Shown: piece by piece, positions 24,721 through 32,512 of the stretch
Position numbering within the stretch: the stretch's first letter is position 1
Layout: each line of letters begins with the position of its first letter
From: Corynebacterium tuberculostearicum
Lineage (GTDB): Bacteria > Actinomycetota > Actinomycetes > Mycobacteriales > Mycobacteriaceae
Assembly: GCF_030506365.1 (NCBI RefSeq)
Contig: NZ_CP073092.1
Coordinates: forward strand, 1,426,001-1,490,000
DNA length: 64,000 nucleotides
Reading direction: 5' to 3'
Translations under genes and position numbers: made by a program
The notes under the pieces: model-generated
The model's database searches: none
Told to the model about the DNA's origin: nothing
What the model saw: the letters and a program-made list of their open reading frames with translations, nothing else

Positions 24721-24953
24721 GGATTTAATGCGACCTTCCTTAAGAAAGCTAATGTTTAGTACCCGTACAGTCTAAACACTTCAAACAGAACGCGCATACT
24801 TAATGACTGATAAACTTCCGCCGCTGCGTTGCGGATTCCGTGGGAAGAACCGGCGCGGCTGTCCGGAGCGCCTCAACCGGGGTGCGCACAAAGCTGACTA
24901 AGGTTGTTCCGGATAGTGACTTCCTCCGCCCACCAAGGAGCGCACCTGGCATT

Positions 24954-26267
24954 ATGACTTTTACCCGCCCTGAGCATTTGAGCTCTATCGATGCTGAATC
25001 CTGGCCCAATGTGGCTACGGTTCCCGCACCTCGTTGGCCTGGAATGAAAGCCCGCCGGGCAGAGGCTGAATTTGCCAAGGCCTGCGATGATGCCGGACTA
25101 GAACTAGACCTAGAAGCCGAAGGCGGACCAGATCTCAAGGTGGGGCATGATGCCTTGTTTGAGCGCATTGCCGCTAGCGGTTGGCTGGGATTTGCGGAAA
25201 GTTATATGGCAGGAGAGTGGACCGTTACTTCTTCCTCGCAGCTGGTAAAGGTCCTCGGCCGCCTATTGGGGGTGGGTTACCTCCCCAAAGCCAAGATGCT
25301 GGGTGCCGGTAAGTCGGAGCCAGGGGAGCTGCCGCTGGAATTGGTTCGACTCTATGCCGGCGATGGTTTAAGCCATGTCGGTGGAATTTTCTCCAGTGGT
25401 GTACCGACCACCATAAGGGAAACGGTGGAAAGCTATAGCCCTAAGGCTGGCCGCAAGGAGCCGAAGAGCCACTTCGTCGATGTCACGACGCTGAGTGAGC
25501 CCACGAGTGTGGACAGGGATGATCTGGGAGATGCGCAGCGCCGCGCGGCGGATTGGCTGCTTGACGTCACCCGTACCGGCGCCGGAACCCACCTGTTGGT
25601 GTACCCGGCTGCCGGAATGCAACCTGCGATGCGGGCGACTAAGCGACGCGCTACGGTGGATGTTTTGACCAGTGATGTGGACCAAATGAGCCACATGCGC
25701 GAGGCCCTCGTACTAGAGGGGGCAGACGATTCCATCCATGTCGAGCGCATTCCCGGCGGCGTCCCGAACCCCAAGCAGTGGCATGGGCACTATGACGCCA
25801 TCGTCACCGTAGAAAAGGTAGAACAACTCAGCGCTAGTGAGCGCAAAGAGTACATTCGCGCAGTCGACCGGTTCTTGACGCCTAATGGGCGGGCAGGAAT
25901 CCAGTCCATCGTGGCGACCGAGTCAATGACGGAGGCCGGTAAGGCATCGCTTCAGGCCTTACGAGCCTATGTGTGGCCGGGGTTGGACTATCCGCGCACC
26001 ACGGAGATGCACCAGCTAGTAGATAAGAACTCTAACCTGCGCATCGTGTCCGAAACACACGTGGGCACCCATTACTTGGAGTCCCTGCGTCAGCAGCGTT
26101 CCTTTTTTGACGGTCACCTGCGGGAAGCAGCGGCCGCTGGGTTCGACCCAGTCTTCCGCCGCTTGTGGACCTTCCAATTTGCCCTCCGCGAGGCCCTTAT
26201 GACGCTCGGGATGATTGACTCGGTGCAATTTGGGTTGGCCCACCGCAACCGCGGGGGCCGGCGTTAG
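24954..26267 (+). CDS. ufaA: Cyclopropane-fatty-acid-synthase-like methyltransferase with degenerate SAM site (UfaA-like)
   Basis: The 437-residue protein aligns by eye to the CMAS/CFA synthase family at both ends. The N-terminal SYMAGEWT corresponds to the acceptor-lipid domain; EKVEQLSASERKEYIRAVDRFLTPNG corresponds to the EMVEHVG block; the C-terminus matches the CFA tail. The SAM motif, normally DIGCGWG, here reads LLVYPAAGMQPAMRA, and the glycine-rich loop is largely lost. Either activity is altered or cofactor binding is lost. Gene order next to ndh matches C. glutamicum ufaA (from memory). The ATG at 24954 has AAGGAG 13 bases upstream, a long spacing. Confidence 0.75.
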   Translation: MTFTRPEHLSSIDAESWPNVATVPAPRWPGMKARRAEAEFAKACDDAGLELDLEAEGGPDLKVGHDALFERIAASGWLGFAESYMAGEWTVTSSSQLVKVLGRLLGVGYLPKAKMLGAGKSEPGELPLELVRLYAGDGLSHVGGIFSSGVPTTIRETVESYSPKAGRKEPKSHFVDVTTLSEPTSVDRDDLGDAQRRAADWLLDVTRTGAGTHLLVYPAAGMQPAMRATKRRATVDVLTSDVDQMSHMREALVLEGADDSIHVERIPGGVPNPKQWHGHYDAIVTVEKVEQLSASERKEYIRAVDRFLTPNGRAGIQSIVATESMTEAGKASLQALRAYVWPGLDYPRTTEMHQLVDKNSNLRIVSETHVGTHYLESLRQQRSFFDGHLREAAAAGFDPVFRRLWTFQFALREALMTLGMIDSVQFGLAHRNRGGRR

Positions 26268-26278
26268 GCAGGTGGCCC

Positions 26279-27187
26279 TTAGGCCGGCGGCAGCTCGTCG
26301 AAGTTCTTCATCAGATCCGCGCTGGGCACAAAGAAATTGGTGCCTGTAAGCGCGGTGGAGAAGTCCAAGATGCGGTCGTAGTTTCCCTCCGGCTTGCCAA
26401 TGAACATATTGCGTAGGCGCTCCATGACGTTTTCTGGGTCCTTGGCATAGCCGATGAAGTAGGTGCCCATCTCACCCGCGGCGAAAGAGCCGAAGACCAT
26501 GTTTTCGCGGTAAATATCTTCCTCAAGGTCATTCAGGGCCACGTGAGAATTAGTGGGCTTGGTATCGTCATCCAACTCGATATCGTCGACCTTGGTGCGG
26601 CCGATGACCTTTTCTTGCTCCTCGGTGCTCAGCTCGTTCCACTTGGCCAGGTCGTGGATATATTTTTGAACGGTGACGTAGGAGCCACGGGGGTAGTCGG
26701 CGTCGTCGCCAAGCAGCACGGTATCCAAAGCCTCCTCGGCGAGGGGATTGGCGGTGCCATCCACAAAGCCTAGTAAATCGCGCTGGTCCAAGTACTTAAA
26801 GCCGTGGGTCTCATCGATAACCCTGGCGGCATCGCCCAGCTGATCCAGTACCTGGCGGGCCATCTCATGGCACAGGTCATAGGTATTCGCACGGAAGTGG
26901 AGAAGAATATCGCCCGGCGTGGCCGGGGCCTTATGCGCGGCATCGATTGCCTCAAATTCCTTCAGGCGTTCCGGCATAGGCGCGCTGGTCAAACGTGGCC
27001 ACATGGAGGCACCAATGCCGACTACGGTATAAAGCTCGCCTTCGTTGTAGCGGAAGTTAACGGACTTAAACAGTCCGGCAAACCCCGTGAGCATATCGCG
27101 AGTGGCTTGCTCGCCGCCGTCCTTGATTTCAAGGACGAGGAAGAGAGCTGCGCGGGAAGGCTTATCTACTACGTGCTGAATCGTCAT
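26279..27187 (-). CDS. DyP-type heme peroxidase
   Basis: The 302-residue protein has the DyP signature GFVDGTANP (GXXDG, the catalytic Asp) and the proximal-heme His in TNSHVALND. The C-terminal fold ends in FDFSTALTGTNFFVPS-like sequence of the YfeX/DyP-B class. It uses H2O2 to oxidise dyes, phenols or heme substrates. No Tat signal is present and no encapsulin-targeting tail is seen (it ends FDELPPA), so it is probably cytosolic. A TAGAAT box (27195-27200) ends 7 bases before the ATG at 27187, supporting that start and a leaderless mRNA. Confidence 0.92.
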   Translation of the reverse strand: MTIQHVVDKPSRAALFLVLEIKDGGEQATRDMLTGFAGLFKSVNFRYNEGELYTVVGIGASMWPRLTSAPMPERLKEFEAIDAAHKAPATPGDILLHFRANTYDLCHEMARQVLDQLGDAARVIDETHGFKYLDQRDLLGFVDGTANPLAEEALDTVLLGDDADYPRGSYVTVQKYIHDLAKWNELSTEEQEKVIGRTKVDDIELDDDTKPTNSHVALNDLEEDIYRENMVFGSFAAGEMGTYFIGYAKDPENVMERLRNMFIGKPEGNYDRILDFSTALTGTNFFVPSADLMKNFDELPPA

Positions 27188-27322
27188 GATGTCGATTCTA
27201 CGCACCCTGTGGAGATGAGGTCCGTTCGCCGGCTTGGAATCGCCCCTGATAGAGACCTGCTTGGCCGTTATATGCGCTAGTGTGCATTTTGGTTGAAAAC
27301 TAACCGATAGCCGGGTGAGAAG

Positions 27323-27805
27323 ATGTGGACATGGATACGAAGAAGTAGAAGAAAAGGAACCGCGCGGCTCTTCGTATTGTTTGCGCGGAAAGACGATTCA
27401 TATGATGAGTCTTTTGCAGGAGTTGCGCTGACGCGCGCTCAAGAAAAAGCGATGGGACAATGTGTAGACCGCTCAGGGGTAACCTGTTGGACTGAAGAGG
27501 CACACCTGCGTGGGTGGAAAGGTCCACTGGATGTAGAACACCATCCGGAAGTGGTTTATATCGTATTTAGCGGTGGACACGCGCAGGGATCGGATCCGTC
27601 GAGCGCTGAATTCGATCCAGAGCTTAAGGCCGCATGTGCTACGAGAGGTCTAGCCGAAAAAGAGGTCATCCGCCGTATGAGAAATGACGAGAGCCCAATT
27701 GTCGTGAAGGAATGGCACATCTGGGAAGCTTCATTCGGGCGCGTGTTGTCAGGAGCGAACGACAGAAGCGAGGTGCAGGTATCAATGTATGGAGTCAGGA
27801 ACTAA
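27323..27805 (+). CDS. Hypothetical protein, unrecognised family
   Basis: This is a 160-residue protein with a very basic first 14 residues (IRRSRRKGTAR) and a mixed alpha/beta-looking body (RLFVLFARK, VVYIVFSGG, QVSMYGV as likely strands). It has two cysteines in the CVDRSGVTC stretch and one later. I recognise no domain, signal peptide or membrane helix. The ATG has only a weak GAGAAG abutting it, so a different start is possible. It lies alone between the DyP gene and a gene-poor, palindrome-rich stretch and looks accessory. Confidence 0.55.
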   Translation: MWTWIRRSRRKGTARLFVLFARKDDSYDESFAGVALTRAQEKAMGQCVDRSGVTCWTEEAHLRGWKGPLDVEHHPEVVYIVFSGGHAQGSDPSSAEFDPELKAACATRGLAEKEVIRRMRNDESPIVVKEWHIWEASFGRVLSGANDRSEVQVSMYGVRN

Positions 27806-27836
27806 AAGGGGGAATGCCACCCCTAGTTAAAATGAC

Positions 27837-27850
27837 ATAATGTACATTAT
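27837..27850. repeat. Perfect 14-base palindrome
   Basis: ATAATGTACATTAT is self-complementary. It sits 20-30 bases before a GGGAGG ribosome site, where a promoter/operator would be expected. Confidence 0.6.
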
Positions 27851-27879
27851 CGGACAAATACTGATATCGGGAGGTCATC

Positions 27880-28056
27880 GTGCGACGCCTCCTTAAGTGC
27901 CTTAGTGCTAACTCATCTTCCCATCCTCCCAGCCCACATTTTGGGCCCCGGTTACCTCCACGCGATGTTACTTTGCTTGGCGACGCCCCGCGGTCTCTGT
28001 CACGCCATCCGCCGGTCGCCAGACTCAGTCCCAGGTGTGGATTCCGGCTGTAGCTC
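27880..28056 (+). CDS. Possible small ORF, 58 codons, with strong Shine-Dalgarno
   Basis: The GTG at 27880 is preceded by GGGAGG with five-base spacing, the best initiation signal in this stretch. The product would be Arg/Pro/Ser-rich (begins MRRLLKCLSANSS) and has no recognised domain. Because a different frame stays open to 28256, a frameshifted remnant of one longer gene is equally possible. Coding status is unproven. Confidence 0.3.
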
Positions 28057-28209
28057 ATTGGGGTTCGGATTTGCGACAGCTGACCCATCTGTCTTTCGGG
28101 ACTTCTTCATTCCGGGGCCAACTTTTAGTGGCGGCGTTTCGCTCGGCGACCGAAAAGGCTGATATCGGGCAAAAATATGCCCTTCTAGTGGGGTCAACTA
28201 CACCACTAT

Positions 28210-28230
28210 ATAACGTCACACTGACGTTAT
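28210..28230. repeat. Perfect inverted repeat ATAACGTCA-CAC-TGACGTTAT
   Basis: It has nine-base arms and a three-base spacer and is AT-rich at the ends. No T tract follows, so it fits an operator better than a terminator. Confidence 0.6.
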
Positions 28231-28264
28231 TTGAGGAAGTTCCCCCAACACCGTGAAGGACTAA

Positions 28265-28441
28265 TTATCGGTTCCGGTAAGCGCTCCACAGCTGCCAGAT
28301 AGTCAACAGTGCCAAAAGAACCGAGATGGCCACAATGACCCACATCTGTTGAACGGCTACGAAAATGGTAAAGCCGATGACGACGACGAGGCGCAGCCAC
28401 ATAAACGGGATAATCTGACGGGAATTCACTGGCTTGACCAT
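28265..28441 (-). CDS. Small two-helix membrane protein (58 aa)
   Basis: It starts at ATG 28441, two bases after the TAG of the YceI gene (TAGCGATG), and ends with TAA at 28265. The protein is MVKPVNSRQIIPFM..., with two hydrophobic helices (about 10-30 and 34-53) and a short basic C-terminus SAYRNR. No family is recognised. The tight coupling implies co-translation with the YceI-like gene, so it may assist in envelope lipid binding or simply share its expression. Confidence 0.75.
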   Translation of the reverse strand: MVKPVNSRQIIPFMWLRLVVVIGFTIFVAVQQMWVIVAISVLLALLTIWQLWSAYRNR

Positions 28442-28443
28442 CG

Positions 28444-29145
28444 CTAGTTCTTCTCGAAGGAAATGCGGAGATTTACCTCGCCCTTTTCCTCGACTTTCGC
28501 GGCGAGCATCTCCGGGGTCTCCACGCCATAATCAAGGCGATCAACTGGCACGGTGCCGCCGATGACGATCTGATCGCCATCGCGAAGAACGTCGAAGTCT
28601 TGGGAAATCTCGTGCGTTTCATCCTTGATAGTCAGATCTCCGGTGAGCTTGACTGTGCCAATGGTGCCGTCATCCGGGACGTCGGCAAGCGAAGCAGGCT
28701 TAGTCAGCTCAAAGGATGCCTCTGGGAAAAGCTGGGTCTCAAAGAGCTTGGACTTCATGTTCTGATCGCGGACCTTCTTGTCCGTGGTCAGCTCGTCCAT
28801 ATCAACAGTGACCGCGGCGGTTTTCAGGGTGGAATCAGAAATATCCGCCTGGCCGGTGACCTCCGTGGTTGAACCCGATGTGGTGGTCTTTTCCGCAGGT
28901 AGAACCTCATTAAAGGTAAAACCAACCGAGGTATGGTTATTGGCGCGTCCCTTGGCTACCTCCCAGGTGCCATCGAGCTCCGTTGATGCGGCCTTTGCGC
29001 CGTCGGCGGAAACTGGTTCGGTCTTTACTCCGGCGCCCTTGAGGAGCGAATACACCATCGGGCCAATGGCCACGGCGGTGAGCAACACAATCAGCACCAC
29101 AAAGATGGTGATGACGAGCTTGCGGTTATAAAAAAGCTTTTTCAT
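28444..29145 (-). CDS. YceI-like family protein, membrane anchored
   Basis: The 233-residue protein has an N-terminal transmembrane anchor (about 9-31), followed by a YceI lipocalin-like beta barrel. It opens with GTWEVAKGRANNHTSVGFTF and has the family block MKSKLFETQLFPEASFEL. YceI proteins bind long-chain isoprenoids such as polyprenyl phosphate or quinone precursors. The barrel would face outside. It is followed immediately by the 58-residue membrane gene and preceded on the same strand by the zinc-ribbon gene, probably as one operon. Confidence 0.9.
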   Translation of the reverse strand: MKKLFYNRKLVITIFVVLIVLLTAVAIGPMVYSLLKGAGVKTEPVSADGAKAASTELDGTWEVAKGRANNHTSVGFTFNEVLPAEKTTTSGSTTEVTGQADISDSTLKTAAVTVDMDELTTDKKVRDQNMKSKLFETQLFPEASFELTKPASLADVPDDGTIGTVKLTGDLTIKDETHEISQDFDVLRDGDQIVIGGTVPVDRLDYGVETPEMLAAKVEEKGEVNLRISFEKN

Positions 29146-29148
29146 CTG

Positions 29149-29499
29149 CTATCGAAGTCCTTCTAGGCGTCGCGCCAGGGCAACAAGCTCTTCGCACAAA
29201 CCGGCAAGCTCCTGCGCACTAGCGCCTTCCTCCGCGGCGGTATTGATATCTTCTGCGGAACAACGTAGTTCAAAAAGTCCGTCGCGCAAACTCTCTGCCT
29301 TTTCTGGAGTAAGGATCACGGCATTGGCGGGAATCCCCGTGCCACTGACGTTATTTCGCTGCTCATAAGCGCGCTGCTTGCAGGAGGCGCTGCAAAACTT
29401 CCGTGGCCGTCCCCTACCGCCTTGGTCAATGTCCTTCCCACACCATTGGCAGGAACCGACGTTGCGTTCACGACTAGCTGTACGGATCACCCGATACAC
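29149..29499 (-). CDS. Small zinc-ribbon protein
   Basis: The protein has a treble-clef-like ribbon CQWCGKDIDQ...RKFCSASCKQRAYEQR followed by an acidic helical C-terminal half (about 50-115). Such proteins are common in actinobacteria, with unknown function and possible nucleic-acid binding. The start is uncertain: GTG at 29499 is chosen because the family usually begins about 15 residues before the first Cys; an upstream start at 29529 is open too. The stop is 3 bases from the YceI start, so it is co-transcribed. Confidence 0.75.
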   Translation of the reverse strand: MYRVIRTASRERNVGSCQWCGKDIDQGGRGRPRKFCSASCKQRAYEQRNNVSGTGIPANAVILTPEKAESLRDGLFELRCSAEDINTAAEEGASAQELAGLCEELVALARRLEGLR

Positions 29500-29522
29500 T
29501 TTAGTCCATTTTGGGCGGGCTG

Positions 29523-29548
29523 GGAACAAAGACGCGTGGGTGTTCGTT
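29523..29548 (+). promoter_or_regulatory. SigH/SigR-type promoter of rbpA
   Basis: GGAAC (29523-29527) and CGTT (29545-29548) are spaced by 17 bases, the consensus of the thiol-stress ECF sigma factors SigH/SigR. A TATAAT (29548-29553) overlaps, so a housekeeping promoter may coexist. In Streptomyces coelicolor rbpA is a SigR target, which supports the reading. Confidence 0.65.
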
Positions 29549-29620
29549 ATAATTAGTAGCTCTTAGGCGAAGTTTTGCTTCGCACTCAATCAGGGATCTC
29601 TTTGAAAAGGATGATGTTGC

Positions 29621-30004
29621 ATGGCAGATCGCGTACTCCGTGGCAGCCGTATGGGCGCAGTCAGCTACGAAACCGACCGCGACCACGACCTCGCACCGCG
29701 CCAGATGGTGAAGTACCGCACCGAAGACGGCGAGATTTATGAGGTGCCTTTCGCGGATGATGCTGAAATCCCTGAAGAATGGATGTGCAAGAACGGCAAG
29801 CTGGGCCACCTGGTAGAAGGTGAAGGCGTTGAGTCTAAGCCCGCTAAGCCACCACGCACCCACTGGGATATGCTGCGTGAGCGCCGCTCCATCGAGGAGC
29901 TCGATGAGCTGCTTGAAGAGCGCATTAACCACCTGCGCTCCCGCCGCCGTTCCGCAGCTCGCCTCTTGAAGGAACAGCAGGAGCAGCAGCAAAAGAACTT
30001 TTAA
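29621..30004 (+). CDS. rbpA: RNA polymerase-binding protein RbpA
   Basis: The 127-residue actinobacterial transcription factor has a flexible N-terminal tail with ADRVLRGSRMGAVSYE, a beta-rich core with FADDAEIPEEWMCKNGKLG, and a C-terminal sigma-interaction helix pair (THWDMLRERRSIEELDELLEERI). It stabilises open complexes of SigA/SigB RNA polymerase and influences rifampicin tolerance. It carries AAAAGGA upstream of the ATG. It is divergent from the zinc-ribbon/YceI operon. Confidence 0.97.
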   Translation: MADRVLRGSRMGAVSYETDRDHDLAPRQMVKYRTEDGEIYEVPFADDAEIPEEWMCKNGKLGHLVEGEGVESKPAKPPRTHWDMLRERRSIEELDELLEERINHLRSRRRSAARLLKEQQEQQQKNF

Positions 30005-30020
30005 AGTTCTGCGGCAGCAA

Positions 30021-30066
30021 AAAGGCCCGTACCTCCCTAGTCTGACTAAGGGACGGTACGGGCCTT
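30021..30066. terminator. Bidirectional terminator between rbpA and ppm1
   Basis: AAGGCCCGTACC pairs with GGTACGGGCCTT around an inner TCCCT/AGGGA stem. A/T runs flank both sides, so it can serve both convergent genes. Confidence 0.85.
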
Positions 30067-30083
30067 ATGCGTTGCGGTGGCGC

Positions 30084-30977
30084 CTACTTCTTCAGCTGCG
30101 CAATCTGGTGCTTTGCCAGATGGCCAATCTCGCTGGCGAAGTCAGAAACCCAGCCGGCGCCCTTACGGGCCTGAACGCCTAGGTCATGAATGGAGCCGTC
30201 CTTGACTTCACGGTTGACCAACTTGGACACCGCGCCGCCAAAGTCCTGCAGCTGCTCAGCGCGATGAGCAACGCCCCACTTGGTGACCTCGAGCAAAGAA
30301 TCCTTCACGAAGGAACCATCCAGCTTGGACTCGCCATATTCGCGCTCGGTGAAGGTAATGGGAACTTCGCGAACGTCAAAGCCAGCCTTGACAGCACGGA
30401 AGGCCAAATCGACCTGGAAGATGTAGCCGGCCTTGGACAGCTCATCAAAGTCGATGGACTCGAGCAGCTCGCGGCGGAACGCACGGTAGCCGGCGGTCAT
30501 ATCGGACAGCCCAGCGCCCAGCGCTACGGAGATGTAAATATTGCCCAAGCGGGAGAGGTACTCACGAGAAGCCGGCCAGTTGACGGTCTCGCCACCCGGA
30601 ATGTAGCGGGAGCCGATAACTAGGTCCGCGCCCTTGTCCACCTCTTCCAACAACAGGTGAAGCTGTTCCGGCGCATGGGAGCCGTCTGCATCCATCTCAC
30701 ACAGCACCTGGTAGTCGCGCTCCAATCCCCACTCAAAGCCGGCGATATAAGCGCCTAGCAGACCGCCCTTGCCCTCGCGGTGAAGAACGTGGATGTGGTC
30801 ATCCTGTGCTGCGAACTCATCGGCCTTGTCACCAGTTCCATCGGGAGAGTTATCGTCCACGATGAGGATATGGACCTCTGGGACGGCCTCACGGACGCGT
30901 CCAGTAATGAGAGGAAGATTTTCGATCTCGTTATAGGTCGGGATGATGACCAAGGTCGAGGATTCAAGCGTGCTCAC
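30084..30977 (-). CDS. ppm1: Polyprenol monophosphomannose synthase Ppm1
   Basis: The 297-residue GT2 enzyme has the nucleotide-sugar motifs IIPTYNEIENL, IVDDNSPDGTG, the metal-binding MDADGSH and DMTAGYRAFRRE. It transfers mannose from GDP-mannose to polyprenyl phosphate, providing the donor for lipomannan/lipoarabinomannan and protein mannosylation. GTG 30977 lies 5 bases after the stop of lnt and is preferred to a longer frame that would overlap lnt. In M. tuberculosis the two activities form one protein; here, as in C. glutamicum, they are adjacent separate genes. Confidence 0.94.
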   Translation of the reverse strand: MSTLESSTLVIIPTYNEIENLPLITGRVREAVPEVHILIVDDNSPDGTGDKADEFAAQDDHIHVLHREGKGGLLGAYIAGFEWGLERDYQVLCEMDADGSHAPEQLHLLLEEVDKGADLVIGSRYIPGGETVNWPASREYLSRLGNIYISVALGAGLSDMTAGYRAFRRELLESIDFDELSKAGYIFQVDLAFRAVKAGFDVREVPITFTEREYGESKLDGSFVKDSLLEVTKWGVAHRAEQLQDFGGAVSKLVNREVKDGSIHDLGVQARKGAGWVSDFASEIGHLAKHQIAQLKK

Positions 30978-30982
30978 AGTGT

Positions 30983-32512
30983 TTATGCTCCTACGTATGT
31001 ATCTGTGCCGGAGCGGCGCGGGGTGCGTCGCAGGCGGTTTGTGCGCAAAGCTACCAGTGCGCAGACTGTTCCAATAATAACCATGAGCCATTGCAGGGGC
31101 GAACCAAACCTCACGGAAAAGGTCTCTCCGCTACGCAAGGGCAACTGCTCTACTAACGCGTCCGGCGTGAAAATCTCCGTGGACTGGCTAACGTGGCCAT
31201 CTGGGTGAACAATGGCGGATACTCCAGAGGTCGCCGCCACCACCACGGCTCGGTCCGTCTCCATGGCGCGCAATCGGCTCATGGCCAATTGTTGGTAGGT
31301 CATATCGGAATAGCCAAAGGTGGCGTTATTGGTGGGAGTAGTCAGTAGTTGTGCACCATTTTTCACCGACTCCCTAAAGGCGTTATCGAAGGAGACCTCG
31401 TAGCACGTTGCCACGCCTACCGGCACTCCCGCCATGGAGACAACGCCTGGGCCGTCGCCGGGTTTGAAGTCACCGGCTAGATTCACATAGTCAGAAAACT
31501 TGGCAAAGAAGTCCCGCATGGGCATGGTTTCACCGAAGGGCTGCAGGTACTTCTTATAGTGGTGGTCTCCTACCGTATGCCCGGGAGCAAAGACCTGCAT
31601 TGTGTTGCGGGCTCCCACCTCATCCCGCGTAGCGGTGCCAACCAAAACAGGTGCGTCTATCGCATCGACGGCGCCACTGATCGCCGAGGCTGCCTTGCCG
31701 TCACGGAATGGGTTGATATCAGAGGAGTTTTCGGGCCAGATGACTAGGTCAATGTCCTTGTCGCGTGCGGCCAGCTTCTTTGTCTCAGCCACGTGGTTGT
31801 TAAGGACCGCTTGGCGTTGCCCGGCAAAGTCTAGGCCCATGCGTGGTACGTTTCCTTGGATAGCGGCAACCTTTGCTTCCCCGACAGTGGAATCGTCTCG
31901 GTTGATTCCCAGACCTGCCACCGTTGCGCTTGCAAGGGGAAGGATAGCTGCTAAGAATGCGGCGCTTTTGGCTTTCCATCCGCGTTGAATCAGCAGTGCA
32001 GCGAGACCGCAACCGCACAGAACCGTGGCTGCGGTAATGAGCGAGGTTCCACCCCACGGAGCCAGGTTGGCTAGCGGTCCGTCGATTTGTCCCCAAGCCA
32101 ATTTCACCCAAGAAAAACCGCCGAAAGGTACCGAAGAACGCAACACCTCCACCGCGAGGTAGAAGAACGGGAAGGCAATAAAACCGTATTTCCACCGCGC
32201 TACTGCCGCGCCGCCAATGCCCAGTAGAATCGCGTATACCGAAAGCCATATAGCCAAAGCGATGTATGGCCCACTGCCCACTAATTCGCCGATCCATGGC
32301 AGCGTCAGCAGGTACAGCACGAGCGAATGCGCGACTGCAAGAAGCGCGCCCACACGGGCGGTAACGTGCCTAGTTCCCCACGGCAGCAAGCTCGCGTACA
32401 GCAAGCCCACGCCCACAATGGCAGCCCACCACCAGCCACGGGGCTCTATGGCGGCATATGTGAGCAGACCGGAAAGGCCCGCCACTACGAGGCGGGCAAG
32501 AGTTAGCACCAC
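30983..32512 (-). CDS. lnt: Apolipoprotein N-acyltransferase
   Basis: The 509-residue protein has about six to eight N-terminal transmembrane helices, then an extracytoplasmic nitrilase-like domain and a final helix. The catalytic triad is readable as Glu in VIWPENSSD, Lys in YKKYLQPFGE and Cys in GVATCYEVSF. It adds the third acyl chain to lipoproteins; the corynebacterial form (Ppm2) also partners Ppm1. The start GTG overlaps the stop of fxsA by one base. Another in-frame GTG follows immediately. Confidence 0.95.
   Translation of the reverse strand: MVLTLARLVVAGLSGLLTYAAIEPRGWWWAAIVGVGLLYASLLPWGTRHVTARVGALLAVAHSLVLYLLTLPWIGELVGSGPYIALAIWLSVYAILLGIGGAAVARWKYGFIAFPFFYLAVEVLRSSVPFGGFSWVKLAWGQIDGPLANLAPWGGTSLITAATVLCGCGLAALLIQRGWKAKSAAFLAAILPLASATVAGLGINRDDSTVGEAKVAAIQGNVPRMGLDFAGQRQAVLNNHVAETKKLAARDKDIDLVIWPENSSDINPFRDGKAASAISGAVDAIDAPVLVGTATRDEVGARNTMQVFAPGHTVGDHHYKKYLQPFGETMPMRDFFAKFSDYVNLAGDFKPGDGPGVVSMAGVPVGVATCYEVSFDNAFRESVKNGAQLLTTPTNNATFGYSDMTYQQLAMSRLRAMETDRAVVVAATSGVSAIVHPDGHVSQSTEIFTPDALVEQLPLRSGETFSVRFGSPLQWLMVIIGTVCALVALRTNRLRRTPRRSGTDTYVGA

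Larger units (their letters stand above)
27806..28264. other. Gene-poor stretch with palindromes and overlapping open frames
   Basis: There is no confident gene. All three plus-strand frames are open for long runs (58 codons from GTG 27880, 85 codons from 27905, about 113 codons ending at 28256), so coding evidence conflicts. A terminator-like pair (AACTA/TAGTT with GGGG/CCCC, about 27801-27829) follows the upstream gene. Then come a 14-base palindrome (27837-27850), a good Shine-Dalgarno GGGAGG (27869-27874) and, near the end, a 9-base inverted repeat (28210-28230). CTGATATCGGG occurs twice (27861-27871 and 28159-28169). It could be a decayed gene or a small-gene/RNA locus. Confidence 0.5.

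Noticed and set aside
27795..28088. Minus-strand frame in the gene-poor stretch
   Set aside because: No ribosome site, and the translation has no structure-like pattern.
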